Of a DNA stretch of 64,000 nucleotides, positions 11,210 through 24,156 are shown piece by piece (the stretch's first letter is position 1; the number at the start of each line of letters is the position of its first letter). Where the stretch lies: positions 1-64,000 of the forward strand of contig WHVD01000230.1 of the NCBI GenBank assembly GCA_015178975.1, in the 5' to 3' direction. This DNA comes from Hysterangium stoloniferum (lineage: Eukaryota > Basidiomycota > Agaricomycetes > Hysterangiales > Hysterangiaceae). The notes under the pieces are model-generated. The model was not told the origin of the DNA, did no database searches, and saw nothing but the letters and a program-made list of their open reading frames with translations. The translations under genes were made by a program, and so were the position numbers.

Positions 11210-12660
11210 CACTATGTGACACAGTTGGATCAAGTTGCTCAGTCATCTTGGACATAACTGGCTTTCACAGAACCCATGATAACTCCACCTATTTCCTTTA
11301 TTAATGCATCAGCTTTTTATTAGGGCCACCAAATTGGAAGGTTCCCAGGCATTCACAATCAATGTGAAAGTGGATGAAGCATCCACTCCAGAATCTGAGC
11401 CCATTGCAGATCTAGAAGGTGTCCCAGAGAAATACCATGACTTCATGGATGTTTTCAGTAAGCACAAAGCTGACTGGCTTGCACCCCACAGACTGTACAA
11501 TTTAAAAATCAACATTGAGGATGGTGCAATGCCACCCCTTGGACTGATATACCTGCTTTCCTCCTTGGAACTCTTCACTCTTCACAATCTAGGAGTTCCT
11601 GGATGAGTATCTGTCCATAGGCTTCATTTGGCCATCTAAGTCTCCTTTCAGCACCTGTTCTTTTTGTCAAGAAAAAGGATGGATCCCTCAGACTTTGTGT
11701 TGACTTCAAAGGACTCAATCCAATCACCTGGAAAGATAGGTGTTAGGACTGGAAAACCCATTGGGTCCCAGACCCTATCCCACAAGCACTTCACTCTCTT
11801 TTATAGTACAACTCACCAACTGGGCTCTGCCCAGATATTCTAGAGCCTTAGACACTTGATGATCTTTGTCCTGATCCACCCCTGAACCCCTTTGACATCT
11901 GGTTTATTATTCCATCTTGACCCTTGTCCCTAGTATGGTATGCCTCATCTTTTCTTGTTCACCCTTTTTGTCTTTTTGTCTTGCCAGATTTGTAGTACAA
12001 TCATCTCTAGCTCTGTATAGTCTAGTCAAACATGTACTTACAATTTGATCAGAAAATCAACTTAGCACACCTAGTATTTTTACTTCTTGGAACCCAGTAC
12101 CAACATATTCCCAGAGCCCACAGGCATTCCAATTTGACATAGTGTATTCATGGAACCCCTGGGTCTCCCACTCCCTACCTTGTGTATCCCTGGACCTCCT
12201 GGGATTCCCATTTCCCCTGTCTGAAGTTGGACATGACAATCATGTGAGGGCACAGCACATAAGCTGAAGCCAAGTCCTACCAACCTGGTCTGGATATCTG
12301 AAGATAATGAGTGGAAAACCATATTCTGTAGCCACTATGGGGCCTTTGAGTGGTTGGCTGTGCCATTTGGGTTCACCAATGCCCCCTCTATTGTCCAGCA
12401 TTCTGTTAATGATATTTTCTCTGACATGGCTAAGTTGATAATACATAGCTGTCAGCTATCAAATACCAGCAATCAGTGACCAGCAGGGTTGCTGTATAAA
12501 CTGTTGACTCCCAATTGACCTGGGGAATTGGTCAGCATGAACTTCATGGACCCATTCCCCAAGTGAGGAGATTATGACTGCTTGCTAGTAGTCATTGATT
12601 GGCTGATGTTGTAGGTATATCTAATACCTACAATTATAAGTGTGACTTCCAAAGGGGTTG
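11210..12660 (+). pseudogene. Degenerate gypsy pol remnant split by an LTR
   Basis: Recognisable pieces lie in the normal pol order. A protease tail contains VTQLD (11215). A linker containing KLEGSQAF, DLEGVPEKYHDF and KADWLAPHR follows (11325-11520). The reverse transcriptase start [15 protein letters not shown] is at 11665-11715, then NEWKTIFCSHYGAFEWL and GFTNAPS (12290-12400), then an integrase piece resembling VVIDWL (12580-12610). It matches the minus-strand gypsy at 47.8-51.4 kb. Bases 11741 to about 12281 are an inserted LTR fragment beginning TGTTAGGACTGG and ending with the shared module. Many frameshifts and a large deletion make it non-functional. Confidence 0.82.
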
Positions 12661-15600
12661 CATTACTTTGCCTCTGCAAGGTAGTATGACTCCAGGAGTA
12701 CTGAGCTCTATTGAACCAGATAGAGACACCAAATTGTTGTTTGTGTATGACCTCTTGCAGACTCCACCATAAGCAGATTAGTTGCTTCAAGTATAATTGG
12801 ATAACACACACACACACGCCATTCAACCCCGCTAAGGTTTTATTTCCACTCTATTGTGTGGCGTGTCGATGCCCGGCCCCGGCGAGTTGTGTATTGGGTG
12901 TCTAATGAAGTTACCATAGTGCCAGTAGCCAGAACTAAACGCATATAAGACACTATGAAACTTTCAAAACGATCCCGCTACGCCCACTTTCCAACAGCAT
13001 GTTCTTCGCCTTTTCCTCCCCTCAAATGAAACAGGCCACTCTTTGGTTTATTTTATCTGAGCAGTGTGCCAAACAGACTACCAACGGAGACATGCCCAAA
13101 ATCCATCCCAATGTGCTCAATATTGATATGATGATGGCAGACATTCACTCTACTGAATCTGATGTGCTGCTGCTATGGTGACGCAGTCTCCAACTATGAC
13201 TGGAACATACTCATGCGCAATAATACTGGCGCCATTTTCGATACAGTTGAGAGGCCGCTCTTTATTGGAGGCCTGGACCACAGAGCGTGTTCCCAAAGTA
13301 CTTCCGTCCTCAGCCAGGAACGCTCAATGACCTCACCCAGGGCATTATGAATAACTACGGAATATTGCATGAAGGCAATACTTCAGGTGCATTCTGTGAT
13401 TACGGGACGTCATAACTTTCCGAGTTGAGGGAGATGCCTAAACACCGGACGATCTTTCCATCTCTCTGCCTGGATTTGTTGCAAATGAGGACACGACTCG
13501 GGACACTATCCAATGTCTCCGATATCAGGCACGCGATTACTCAAATGCTGTTTCACGTGGCGTTTAGGGCATCCCCGTTTTAATGATGTGATGAGGAGGC
13601 TTATTCTTGAATTATCCCGCAAAAATGATAGGTTGCGCGGAATATAAACGTGGCACCATGGTGTTTGGCCCCAGAGTTACCTCACAAATAAATAAAAACA
13701 TGTTATTCCTCCCAATAGTGCCTTGCACATAGTCGGTGACGGAGATAAACGGTGAATCACGGCGTATGTTGCGAGCGCGAGGTCTTGGGCCTAGACCCCC
13801 GTGCCTTCCGAAGGATTGATGTGAGAAGTCACGACTACTTGGGCGAGAAAATGGTCTTTACACGGGACCGCGATAAGTGGGTAAAGACCCTCGTTTTGCA
13901 GAATTCGAAGGTGTCCGTGGGTTAGCTAGAACAACGGTGATATAAGTTGTGGCAGTGCAGATCTATCGTGTCTGCTGTTTTAGTGCTCGCCAAGTTAAGG
14001 CGAGGCCGCCGCCGCGCTCCTGGTTTCATGTGTAAAATGGCATTATTGCCCCATCCACCCTTCAGGCCACCTGTTGACTGAATAAAAAATAGAAATAAAA
14101 TAAGAAGAATACTGCAATAGGCAGATGAACAGTAAGTATCACAGAAGAGCAGCACAACCTATCGCATATGTCTAGTTACTGGTCTAGTATACAGGCTTCG
14201 GGGCTGCCATTTTCCTTGTGTGCCATGGCAGACTACTCAGAGTTATTTAATTAGAAATCAAACTTTCTATTTTTTCGAAGACTTCATCGTGGAGTCAGCC
14301 TTTACCCATAATCAGTCGAGTGAATAGTTTCTACCATGACCAATTTTTGCAACAACAACTCCTCTTACCGTGTGAGGAAGAAGGCCCGGTCTCATATCAA
14401 GTGGAAAGGTATTGGTCACCTTCCCCCCTTAAGGTGCGTCAACACCCAATAATTGCGCCCATCAGACCACTAATGATTTTGCCATTAGAGATTATTTTTT
14501 ATCGAGTATTATGACTATTTTTGTGAATTATGGCAAGAATAGACTAAATAGCTGATTCACAAAGCATTTGCTCTTTGTCTCATGGAAGTACGTGATATTC
14601 TCATTGAGTGCGTTGCAGTTCAAAATCGAAGACAATAACTGATAGAGCGAAATCAAGATATCTAAAGAAATTGTGGTCCCTTGCTGCGACAGGTAGGACC
14701 TTTGAAAGGCGTTGGTTTTTTTATAACGACCGCTCTTCAAGCTTAAATACGTGTAAGCGAACCATAACAGCCCAAATGCCAAAGAAGATTCTACCAACGC
14801 TATGGAAGCCACTAGAGAAGATTGGGACATTTCAGGGTTGTCCAGGAATGAAATAGAATAGACGGGACAAAAAATAAGAGAACATTAGAGTGCGGTGAAT
14901 CCGGACTATAGGTTGTTTGTTGACTCACAAAGTGGTGGCGGGATTGAAGAGAGGTACCGGTGTGTGTTTTTCTGCTCTGCACAAGGTAGTCGATGAGGCG
15001 ATAAAGAGACGAGGGTCCTGTCGGAACCGAGAAAAACCATAGTGCATCCACAACAGCGACTTTCAAGGCAGTGATTTCCGCAAACGGCAGGTGGCAGACA
15101 CATTTCAGCGAGACATGGAATTCAACTAATACTCCAACCCATGCCCTCTCCCTGTTGTCGCCTTAGCAGGTGGCTTTCTCCTGCATGTAGGTGCGATCTG
15201 TGGAAGGGTTGCGTTATCGCCTATCAGTGCTGCCTCTGCTAACATCCGCACTCAAGATCCGAAATCACCGCGTCCCGTTGTGTCTGTATAATGTTGAGTC
15301 GATAGACTCGCCGATATTTGACCTGTGACTGATAGTGACAGCGGACTTCACCATCCCGATGCTCTTCCGCAGACGAACCAACGAGACTGCAGCCGGTTGC
15401 TTTGAGGCGTGTGCGCTGCGCAGATGAGGTGGTTACGAGCAAGCCCTTCCCAGTCATCTCATTTCTGTCTGCTGTCTGTGCGAGATTAATGAGGGTTCTT
15501 CCACCTGAGACTGAATCGTCGCTGGAAGAATGCATGGGAGTTTTTAATGCGGGTGGATTCCAGAGGCGACGCGGAGAGATCGCGAAGGTAATAGTGGAGT

Positions 15601-16475
15601 GGGCCGGGTGCCTTCTGAATTTCATCTCGCTGATAAGTACTTGCTTCCGCAAGGTAATGTCAGAGACGCTGTAAACCATTCTCCCGAGAACCATATGCGT
15701 GAGTCTAGATACGGCAATACCTTTCGTGTGAGAAGACAGTCCGTGTGTGACAAAAACCCCCCACCAAGGTGCCTTCTGTTTGCGGAATGTATCGTCCGCC
15801 CTGCGCATCACACGCGCGTTGGAGGCATATAATATAGATAATCAGAAGCAGGGATCCATAGCAATAAAACGCTCGAACCTCTACGCAACATGAAGTGTCA
15901 GTAGCAGCAGCCTCGAAGCGCCCATCGCCGCACTTAGCAACGCAGGTCGGATGACATGACTGGCACTTGATGCACCGCCCGGGTATGCCCATCCCTGAGA
16001 GTTGGCACACTACGTGCGCTCCCCAGCACTTATCGATCCGAATCGATGTGTATCTGATAATCAAGTGTCGATCGCGTCGTGCAGGGGTCAAGGCTTGGGC
16101 TACTTAGTCTCATCGGGCAGGTGCCGATTGACAAATCTCTCGACCGTCCCTCCCATTGTTTCCGAGCCGGACGGTCGAGTTCACACACAACGATTCAGGT
16201 ATCGCCGGCACTTCAAGCTTCACGGTGTGCCTGCCGGCCGACGTAGTGACATTTCCTCGATCCTCCGAGTTTCCCCTAATATGCACTTATCCATGGCATC
16301 TAGCATAAAGTTTCGAAAAAATGGAAACGCTCTCTCTCTGTGAACCTTGAACGCGCACACCATACTCGATGCTAAAGGTATATTAAATGGCGCCGAGGTC
16401 TTACTATTGGTTCTCCGCCTGAATTGACCTCTGCAGTTTCTCTGTTAGCACAGACATTATCCCGATTCCCGAAAA
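12661..16475. other. Gene-poor stretch with an unrecognised ORF remnant
   Basis: No convincing gene was found. A (CA)n tract lies near 12805-12821. Bases about 13000-13430 give fragments in shifted frames that look coding (for example FPKYFRPQPGTLNDL at about 13290-13335), perhaps a dead gene I cannot name. From about 13440 the composition becomes that of unique host DNA. Open frames on both strands at 15239-15832 overlap each other, have no family features and are probably chance. The last few hundred bases should hold the promoter of the methyltransferase-like gene. Confidence 0.5.
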
Positions 16476-18250
16476 ATGGACCCATCGTCCGAATTCCTGG
16501 CGCTAGAGCTCCCATTCGCTGCGAATGACAGGGAAGAAGACGAGCGTGTGTATTATGGGGAGTTGGTGATGGAGGTAGCACCGAAGGTGAGGTAGTTTCG
16601 GATTTGTGATGTGACGGCTGCCCCGTGATAGTCGTCAAAGAGTGCGGCTGATTCGACGCTGATGTTTTTAGGAGGGAAAGGTGCGTTTTTATATGAGGCA
16701 GGTGTAGCGTGGTTATTAATGTTGTGCGTTAGGCTACAACCCTCCTAGCCGATCACCTGTTTTCTCCATCGCTCCTGCTTGCCGAGCGGCTTGAACTAGG
16801 GCTTGTTCCTCTTGCGTATAAAACAGGTCAGCGCATGCATCCGATTATGGCCATGTGCATATGCGGTGACCTCTTTCTTTAACAGTGCTCGAGCTTGGTG
16901 CCGGTTGCGCGCTTCCGTCGCTCCTTGCTGCGACATTTGCGCCGCCGTCGTCAACAGCTCCTCCGAGACTTGTTCTTGCGACAGATTATCCGAGCCCCAT
17001 AATTCTGGACACGTTGAGAAAGAATATACAGCAAAATAGCCATGTCGTTCGGGCAGGGTGTGTGCTTGGGTACGAGGGGTTCGAATGGGGAAATGAAGAA
17101 GATCTCAAACGAGTGAAAAGATGGCTGTGAGTCATATTAAAGCATCATTTTGTCATATTTGCTCTGCCATTGGCTGCGATGTTTATTTCTTAAACGTAAC
17201 CCCTTTCGGACACTTCCACACCCCCCTTCCCAGTACCTCACCCGACCTCAGAAAGATTAACCATGAAATTAAAATCACCATTGACTGCTCCACCTACTTA
17301 CACCATCACGTATGTAATAGGCACGCCGCCCTGGCGATGAGCGGAGCACACGGGCCAGAGAACTGCATCGCAGATTCTGGAAATGATGACAGCCCGAAGA
17401 ACGACAGCTCTGGCGCCGACGCGCAGTGTAACGTTAATATGCGTGCCGGTGCCGCCGCAGCCATAGACGGGCCAACCAGCCATCGTGGCGAGGGCTCTAT
17501 TCGCCGGACGTGCGCTGTGCCGAGCACCGTGACCCGGCGTCACGAGGGGAGGCGTGTCGATGGTGGTGGTGCGCCGGCTTCTGCGGCGGGTGTTGCCACT
17601 GGGCCTCGAGTCGGGCGCGGCTCGGCCACAAGCGAGGGATTGCAGTCTCAGCCGCAGCTTCCACTCGGTTCCGAGGTAAGAGCATATGCGGTGCATTTTG
17701 TTGTTGGCACCTGTTGGCTTTTTAATTGCCGGGCACACTCTCGTCTTATTATGTTTTGTGACACAGGGTCGAGTCGTCGGTGTATCAAACAGCGATGGTC
17801 ATCAGGTCCCCGAGGCAGGTTTCGACATCCTTATTCTCTCCGACCTCCTGCACTTTTCGTCCTCCCACACGGAACTTGTCAATTCCGTTGTTGCGCTTTT
17901 AAAGAGGGACGGAGAAGCGAGAGTGTATGTCGCTGCCGGTATGTGCTCGCCCCCCTGTCTGAACTCAATTAAATTCGAGCTAATGCCGTCACTTATTGTT
18001 CCCTTCAGGAAACTATACCGCTCGCGCGGTCTGTGATGCCTTCCTCGCCCACTGCGCCACGCATGGCATTGAATGGGAAGAAGGCAAGGTCTCTGGCGAA
18101 TGGCTTGGGGAGCTTTGCGTCAGGGGGTTAACGAAAGATGACATGGGTGCGAGAAAGGGCAAGTGTTGGTGGTGGGCCGGGAGGTGGGGAGCGGGTGCAT
18201 ATTCCGACGTGACGAGGAATGACCAAAAAAAGACGGCAGGAACCGCATGA
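16476..18250 (+). CDS. Seven-beta-strand methyltransferase, nicotinamide N-methyltransferase/EFM7-like
   Basis: This is an SAM-dependent methyltransferase of the fungal Nnt1/EFM7-like group; its substrate (nicotinamide-like compound or translation factor) cannot be told. Proposed exons are 16476-16586, 16672-16680 (9-nt microexon, Glu-Gly-Lys), 16733-16826, 16886-17126, 17321-17675, 17767-17938 and 18009-18250, about 409 residues, all in phase. Visible motifs are ATTLLADHLFSPSLLLAERL (about 41-60), the SAM-binding loop VLELGAGCALPSLLA (about 72-86), LATDYPSPIILDTLRKN, GYEGFEWG, FDILILSDLLHFSSSH and VYVAAGNYTARAVCDAFL. The exon at 17321-17675 is Gly/Ala/Ser-rich low complexity inserted before FDILIL and is unusual for the family; it could partly be intron. 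The microexon is also inferred: 16587-16732 could instead be one intron. Confidence 0.72.
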
Positions 18251-21200
18251 AAAGGAGAATAAAATGGCGTCAGGAAGCGCGGCTTCACGAGATTGAACCT
18301 GATCTTGGTTAAATTGCAGTTTTGACAATTGATGCTAGTATGAGATATGAGATGTATTGACAAGGTCAGCTGGGAATGCTCATTCAATCTCAATTTTCAA
18401 GGGCGCATCAGATTCATAAATTCTGACAGGGATTGGTCGTTAATTAACAGACTCGGAGCATTCAGTAATGTTTCCAGTCCAGATGTGTGATGATACATGC
18501 GGTCTATCTCGGCTGCTCTGTGTTCTATCTTATAACTGATTATCTATTATCCATTTAACCTCGTAATTCTGATCCAGGCCCAGGCATCACAAGTCCTCTC
18601 ACAGCCTCATTAAATCACTGAAACATTTGAGGTTAATATCGTTTTCATATAACGTGCGGACACACGACAAACGGACACGCGGCTTGGAGATCACACGTCG
18701 ACGGCCTGAGCTCGCAGCTTCAAGTTCTCCACAGCGGCTAGCACACACATGCCTGTGGACTCAGCACTGCACATGAACGAACGTTCAAGACTCGAGTTAC
18801 ACGTATCGCAACCTCGCCCTCCTCGCATCAGACAGTCATCTCCGAGCCCCCAGCCCCAGCTCCCCACTCCAGTGAACGGCGATCGGGAGAAGCACACGTA
18901 TTTAAGCACTGTATGGGAGCGGTGCCAAGTGGACTGGTATAGTATTAGCCACAGTTCGCCGTGAGTGCGTACCCGCATGCTATACATATACCACTACTCG
19001 AGTGAGATCAAAACTTGAAATGGCACTACTCTACGGGAGGAGACTATCATGACACGGCAAAATACAATGAGGATACAGCCAGATGATAAATGCATTAATT
19101 ACTGCGACTCGGCAGATACATTTACGATACCGGACGCTGGCGAGCCTAATACTTTGCCTATAATGATGAGCTTGAGAATTCGGATATTAAATTAAAAGAA
19201 AAATATTTCGAATGAACGCTGCGAAATGAACGAATAATAACAGTAACCGAATGGGCCACCCAAAACTGGATTTATTACATTAACTTATTTCCATCCCGGG
19301 CAATTATGCAGGCGTGCGAAACATTCCCGCCAATCGTACGTTTCGCGTTACGTCACGGTATATGTTGTACCTGTAATGAACTACATCCATGCCATATTAA
19401 GAAAGGAGCACAGAACGCGTCCCTACTCAGATTCCATAGTGATTTATTTTGGGTGTGCGTGAGCATCGGACTGCGGAGCAGCGATAGCGGGAGGAGGTGC
19501 GTGCTGCCCACGCCGGCATTCGCCCGCGCCACGATGCCCTTGTTCGAGAGAGTCGCGGCACAAGGGGTGCTCGCGCGTCGCCTGGTTCTTGAACGCTGTG
19601 GCTGAGTCTCCTTCTCGCTGCATCAAGTGACCGCAGGCTTCTCCCCTGGCGTGTGTGTGCGGCGCCGGCATTCAAAGCCAAAGCCAGCGATCACACATCC
19701 TGCCCCCCGGAGGAGAACCCCGCAGAAGGCGTGGAAGGCCCCGTCTAAATGCGGGCCATAAGCGGCAATACACGATGTCGGGTGTGCGGGCAGCAGCACT
19801 GGCGTCGGCTCGTCCGTGCTTGGCGGGCACTCGTGCCAAATCTGCGATTGTGGGCATACAATGCGCGACGCCGCATGCCGTATATATTGGCGCGATCATC
19901 CGTCGTGCCGTCCTGCCTAGGCGCGCGCGTGCTGCCCGCTAACTAGCACCGATAGATTACAAAGCGGTGTGCGGCGGGCGTAGTGAAAAGCACGTCAATC
20001 ATGATGCCTCGGGGGTGGCGCCACTCTGTCTTCCAAGTTCTGGCTCGAGGATTTTGGGTTTGACGCCCCCGCGTTCCTTGCTGCCGGACCCGTCTAGAAG
20101 GTACCATGAATGTGGTGCTTTGACATCGACATTGAAATTTGCGTCGTGTGATGATCCTTTTTTTTTTTTTTTTTTCTTGTGATTTTTCGATCGTAGGATG
20201 GCGTGATGAATATGGCGTTCGTGTGTTTGTTTTCTCTTCGAGGTGATAGGGAATACGTGGTCTCATGCGTGATACGGGACGCTGTGCGGAGTACGGGTCT
20301 CTGTCAGGCACATAGGACGGATCGCGGAAGACGAGTTTGGAAGGACAATGGCGGGTGATGGGAGTGCATGTCTTTTTGTCATTTTTTCTATCCCCCGGCA
20401 TGGCGCACTCACAATTCGAGGCCAAGGTCCCTAGAATTATAATGGGATATGGTATATCCGGTTAGCATATAGCACCAGCCTTCATATGTGAATACACTAT
20501 ACAGTCAACTTCAGGCCAAGCACAAGGTGCCGTCGAGAGTTGCAGAAGACAGAACAATGGCCGGTGTGTATGATTAATAGTTGTGGCAGGGTATATGCGG
20601 GTATGTACATCACTTGCTTTGGGTGGAAACTAACTTTGATGCAAAACATTGATTGGTGACGTCGGAGTGCGAAGTTAGAAGCGGAGTCTAAACTTAGGTG
20701 AGTGATGGGTTCTGGGGCGGACACAGACGGGGATAGAGACTTTATTGTTGGTGTGGGGTGTCACGACTGTATAATGATTTTGGTCACAATATGAAAGAAA
20801 TGAGCGGCTAGAATTGAGTGAAAATATATTAGGGAAGCCTTGGTGTGCGCCCGGCTTGCTATAGTGACTTGTGTGGGTCGCTAAGAAGGCAAAGGCAATT
20901 GGGCGTGTACTCGTCGGGAGGTTGTCCTTTAGGAGGCTGTGATGTTTGGTTCTCGGGGGACAGTCACGGCGGTGAATCTTGTGGCTCATCGCATGGATGT
21001 CGTGTCCCCCTGGTCGTTCGATTCGAGGAAGGGATAGATGCCGGGCGGTAATGTGAGAATACGAATTTGGGTAAGTAGAGTTATCACGATAATAAAAGAT
21101 AATTTGGCTAAGTGAGATATCTAAAAATATTATAATTAATTCTTTAACATGGACCGGTGACTATCTCCACTCCATGGTCATGGCCTGCACCTCGCATGCA

Positions 21201-21353
21201 CCGGATGAGGATGGATAGAGCCCGATCTATATCTGCTATATATGAACCTCATGAAATACAAGCACGAATGACGAACACCGAGTCCGCATTGTCCGTGTCA
21301 GCAGCAACGCAACACTACGCACCCTCAACGAAGACGACGCTCCAACCTCGAAT
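18251..21353. other. Intergenic region, no gene seen
   Basis: Open frames here are short and overlap on both strands without protein-like features. A T-run of about 17 lies at 20158-20175. The last part (about 21000-21353) should contain the promoter and 5' leader of the C2H2 gene. Confidence 0.5.
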
Positions 21354-24156
21354 ATGTCCTACCACCCCTTCTTCGTGGACGGCGCTCCCGATCTGGGAGA
21401 TCATCAAGAATATGACGACGGTGCGAGCAGCAGTCCTAATGTCAATCTCAACCCGACTCCGACTGCTACTTCGGTGAGTAGGCCGTCCGTTGCAGCATTC
21501 ATCGATGACTGACAGCCACGACAGCAGTGGGATCCGAGTATTGCCCACGGCGTATTAGGTGCTGGCGTTGGCGTTGGCGGCAGTAGCGGAGGGGGCGGCG
21601 TGATGCCTTCCAGCTATGGCCTTGGCGGACAAACGGACCTGTCCTTTTTTTCAGAGGACTCCTCCCACAGCTATTACGCGCTCCTGAGCAACCCTGGCCC
21701 ATCCTATCCCGAACAACTCCCCAAAATAGACATTCCCAGCTATCGTTCGAGCTACTCCCGCTACCAGTCCTCGTCCTCCCCTTATTTCGACATGCCCAGC
21801 AGTGCCTACCAGCCAGTTCACACCCATCCTCTTCCGCCTCCTCCGCCTCCTCCACATCCTCAGCCCACGCGTCCCGTCCCCGACTACCTCTCTGACTTTC
21901 CCCGACACACGCACACGCACCAGCTCGACGTCAAGGAGGAGCCGTCCGGCAGCCCGCAGTTTATATTCGAATTTCCCGGCGGCGAGGACGCGCTCGCGCT
22001 GCCGCCCGACCCGCCCCAGTTCGACCTGAGCGCCACCGCCTCCGTCGCCTTCGACAGCCCCGCGATGTCGCGCGACTCCCCGCTGCCCTCGCCGACGCGC
22101 CCGTGCTCCCCGACGACGGAGGCGATGCGCGCCATGATGACCGTGTTCCGCGTCGACCCGTTCGCGTCGTACGAGGCGGACGCGGGGACGCGCAGGAAGA
22201 GGCGCAAGCGCGGCAGCACGTACGCGCGCATGACGGACCCCGAGCGCAGCTCCAAGGAGGAGCCGCTGATGTTCACGTTCCAGGTCGACATGGGCGACGA
22301 GGGGGAGGGCCTTGACCCGGGCGGCGTGGACGCGTGGGGCTTCGATGTTGGCGAGGCCGATCTTGCGGGCGGTGGTGCGTCTGCCATGTATGCGTCGGGA
22401 GCCGGGAGCAGCCACGGTGGCGGCAGCAGCGGCGGCGGCGGCGGTGGTGGTGGCGGCTACGACGTGTATGCCGTTGGCGGCTACAGACTGCAGCAGGCGT
22501 CGTTCGACGCGACCAACGCCCCCGTGCCGCTCATCCCGTCCGCCTCCCGCCACACGACGCCCGATTCCGAGTACGACCCGCGCGCGCGCCTCACCGTCTC
22601 GCCGTGCATCTCGAACCCGACGGCGAGCGCGGCGATCCGGCTCTTCGAGGACGCCTACGACGCCCCGCTGCCGCACCCGCCGCGTGCGAGCGCGGACCCG
22701 CGCCCCCGTATCGCATTCGACGCCGCGCCGGCCGTCTTCGCCCAAGAATCGCAGTCCCAGAACTCGTCCTCCCATTCCCATGCGGCGGGCGCGTATGACC
22801 AATCCCACCACCACCATGGAGCCCATGCGTATGGCGGCGCGCTCCGGCCGAGCTTTGCGCTGCCGCCGCATCCCTCGTACAAGCCGCCCTCGCCGCGGCC
22901 GCCACCCGCGAACAGACGGTATCGGCCACCGACGAAGATGCACACGTGCTGGATATGCCAAAAGGAATTCCCGAGGCCGAGTGGGCTCGCGACGCATATG
23001 AATACGCATTCCGGGTTAAAACGTGCGTATTTATTCCTCTTTATTTTTTTTTATTTTTTCGCCTCCTGCTCCTTTATTACGAATAAAACATCTCACATGA
23101 CATTATTTATTTTCTTCTTTTTTTATATCCACCTCCCCCAATTCCACCCAACCTAACAAACAAACAACCAAACCAACTAAACAATCCAACCAACAAATAA
23201 ACAAATAAATAAACGAACCAACAATCAAATAAACACCTAATAAACAAATAAAACAAATGAACAAATACATAAATAAACAAACAAACAACCAGCCTACAAA
23301 TGCCCCATCCCCACCTGTTCCAAAACCTTCGCCGTCCGCTCAAATGCACGGCGCCATCTCCGCATACACGGCACCGGGTCTGGGTCGCTGCTCATCGAGC
23401 CAGGCTCCGAGTCCGGAACGGGCGGCTTCGACGACGAGCCTGAGGACGGCGAGGGGGACGGCGATACCGAGGGCGGATACCGCGCCGGCGCGGGCGGGCC
23501 TGCTGCGCGCAGTGCTGCTGCTGTTGCTGCGGTGGCGGCGGCGGTGGAGGAGGAGTACCGCGGGTGTTTCGCGGGGGGGCTTGGCGACGGTGACGGCGGC
23601 GGCGGCGGGGTGGGGCTCGCGTGGCGGGGTGTGGGGACGGGGCTGGGCGCGGGGACCGGCGGGTCGGCGCGTCTGGCGGCGGGGCGGCACGGTGTGCAGG
23701 GGGGGGAGGAGTATGATGTGAGGAGGGAGTATGGGCTGGATGTGATTGGGATGGGGGTGGGGGTGGGTGCTGGGTCTGGGTCTGGGTCTGGGATGGACGC
23801 TGGGGCGAGAGCGGGGACGGGGAGCGCGGCGGGGGGGCGGGCGTCCCCTGAAGAGGAACGGCTCAGGTATCCTTCTTCTTCTTATGTTGCGGAGTCTATC
23901 GCGGCGTCGGTGATGAATATTGGCGTGGAGGGGCAGAAGGACGGCGCATTTGGAGGGTTTGAACAGGTGCGTTGGTTTTTTTTTATTTATTTGCGGGTTT
24001 GGTTGGTTAAATCGGATGTGCTGATTTGGTGCTTGCTTTTTTGTGCTCTGCTATATTTCTGTTTTGTTTTCTGCCGGGGTGGGGCAGTTTAAATCCCATT
24101 CGCACCCTCACACGCACACGCATTCGCCGCACATAAACGCCCTCGTGGCATATTGA
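21354..24156 (+). CDS. Two-finger C2H2 zinc-finger transcription factor
   Basis: Proposed exons are 21354-21473, 21525-23022, 23293-23966 and 24088-24156, all in phase, giving 786 residues. The N-terminal 500 residues are disordered, with Pro/Ser/His-rich runs, a poly-Gly stretch (near 22425-22460) and a basic patch RRKRRKRG. Two adjacent C2H2 fingers follow: Cys515, Cys518, His531, His535 (in CWICQKEFPRPSG) and Cys543, Cys548, His561, His565 (in CPIPTCSKTFAVRSNARRH). The linker SGLKPYK resembles the TGEKPY linker. After the fingers come acidic, Gly/Ala-rich sequence and a His-rich end (SHSHPHTHTHSPH). It is probably a nuclear DNA-binding regulator. The intron at 23023-23292 splits the linker between the fingers. 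Coding DNA is very GC-rich. The fingers are of a type common in mushrooms, but I cannot assign an ortholog. Confidence 0.85.
23023..23292 (+). repeat. Low-complexity intron between the two zinc-finger exons
   Basis: The 270-bp intron has donor GTGCGT and acceptor CCAG. After a T-rich start, it consists from about 23155 of repeated AAAC, AAAT and CCAAC words. It is several times longer than the neighbouring introns, and the simple repeats explain the extra length. Confidence 0.8.

Larger units (their letters stand above)
8420..11212. repeat. Older LTR-like repeat interrupted by later insertions
   Basis: After the inserted LTRs are removed, the segments 8420-8767, 8768-8880, 10102-10215 and 11087-11212 give two tandem copies of one repeat. 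Both contain CAACTCTTA, ACCCTTAGCATTT, GATTCAGCTAAGT and ATAAGTTGAAGCCAAGCTCC-type stretches and end in TTAGATCTTAACA. The second copy is split by the LTRs at 8881-10096 and 10216-11081. This is the oldest visible layer here, and it abuts a gypsy pol remnant at 11210. Confidence 0.7.

Noticed and set aside
15239..15832. Overlapping long frames on both strands (190 codons minus, 90 and 77 codons plus)
   Set aside because: No motifs, mutual overlap, no codon or splice pattern like the neighbouring genes; GC-rich DNA gives such frames by chance.
21651..23009. Minus-strand frame of 452 codons and plus frames of 229 and 154 codons over the C2H2 gene
   Set aside because: Arg-rich shadows of the GC-rich C2H2 coding exon; the zinc-finger frame is clearly the real one.
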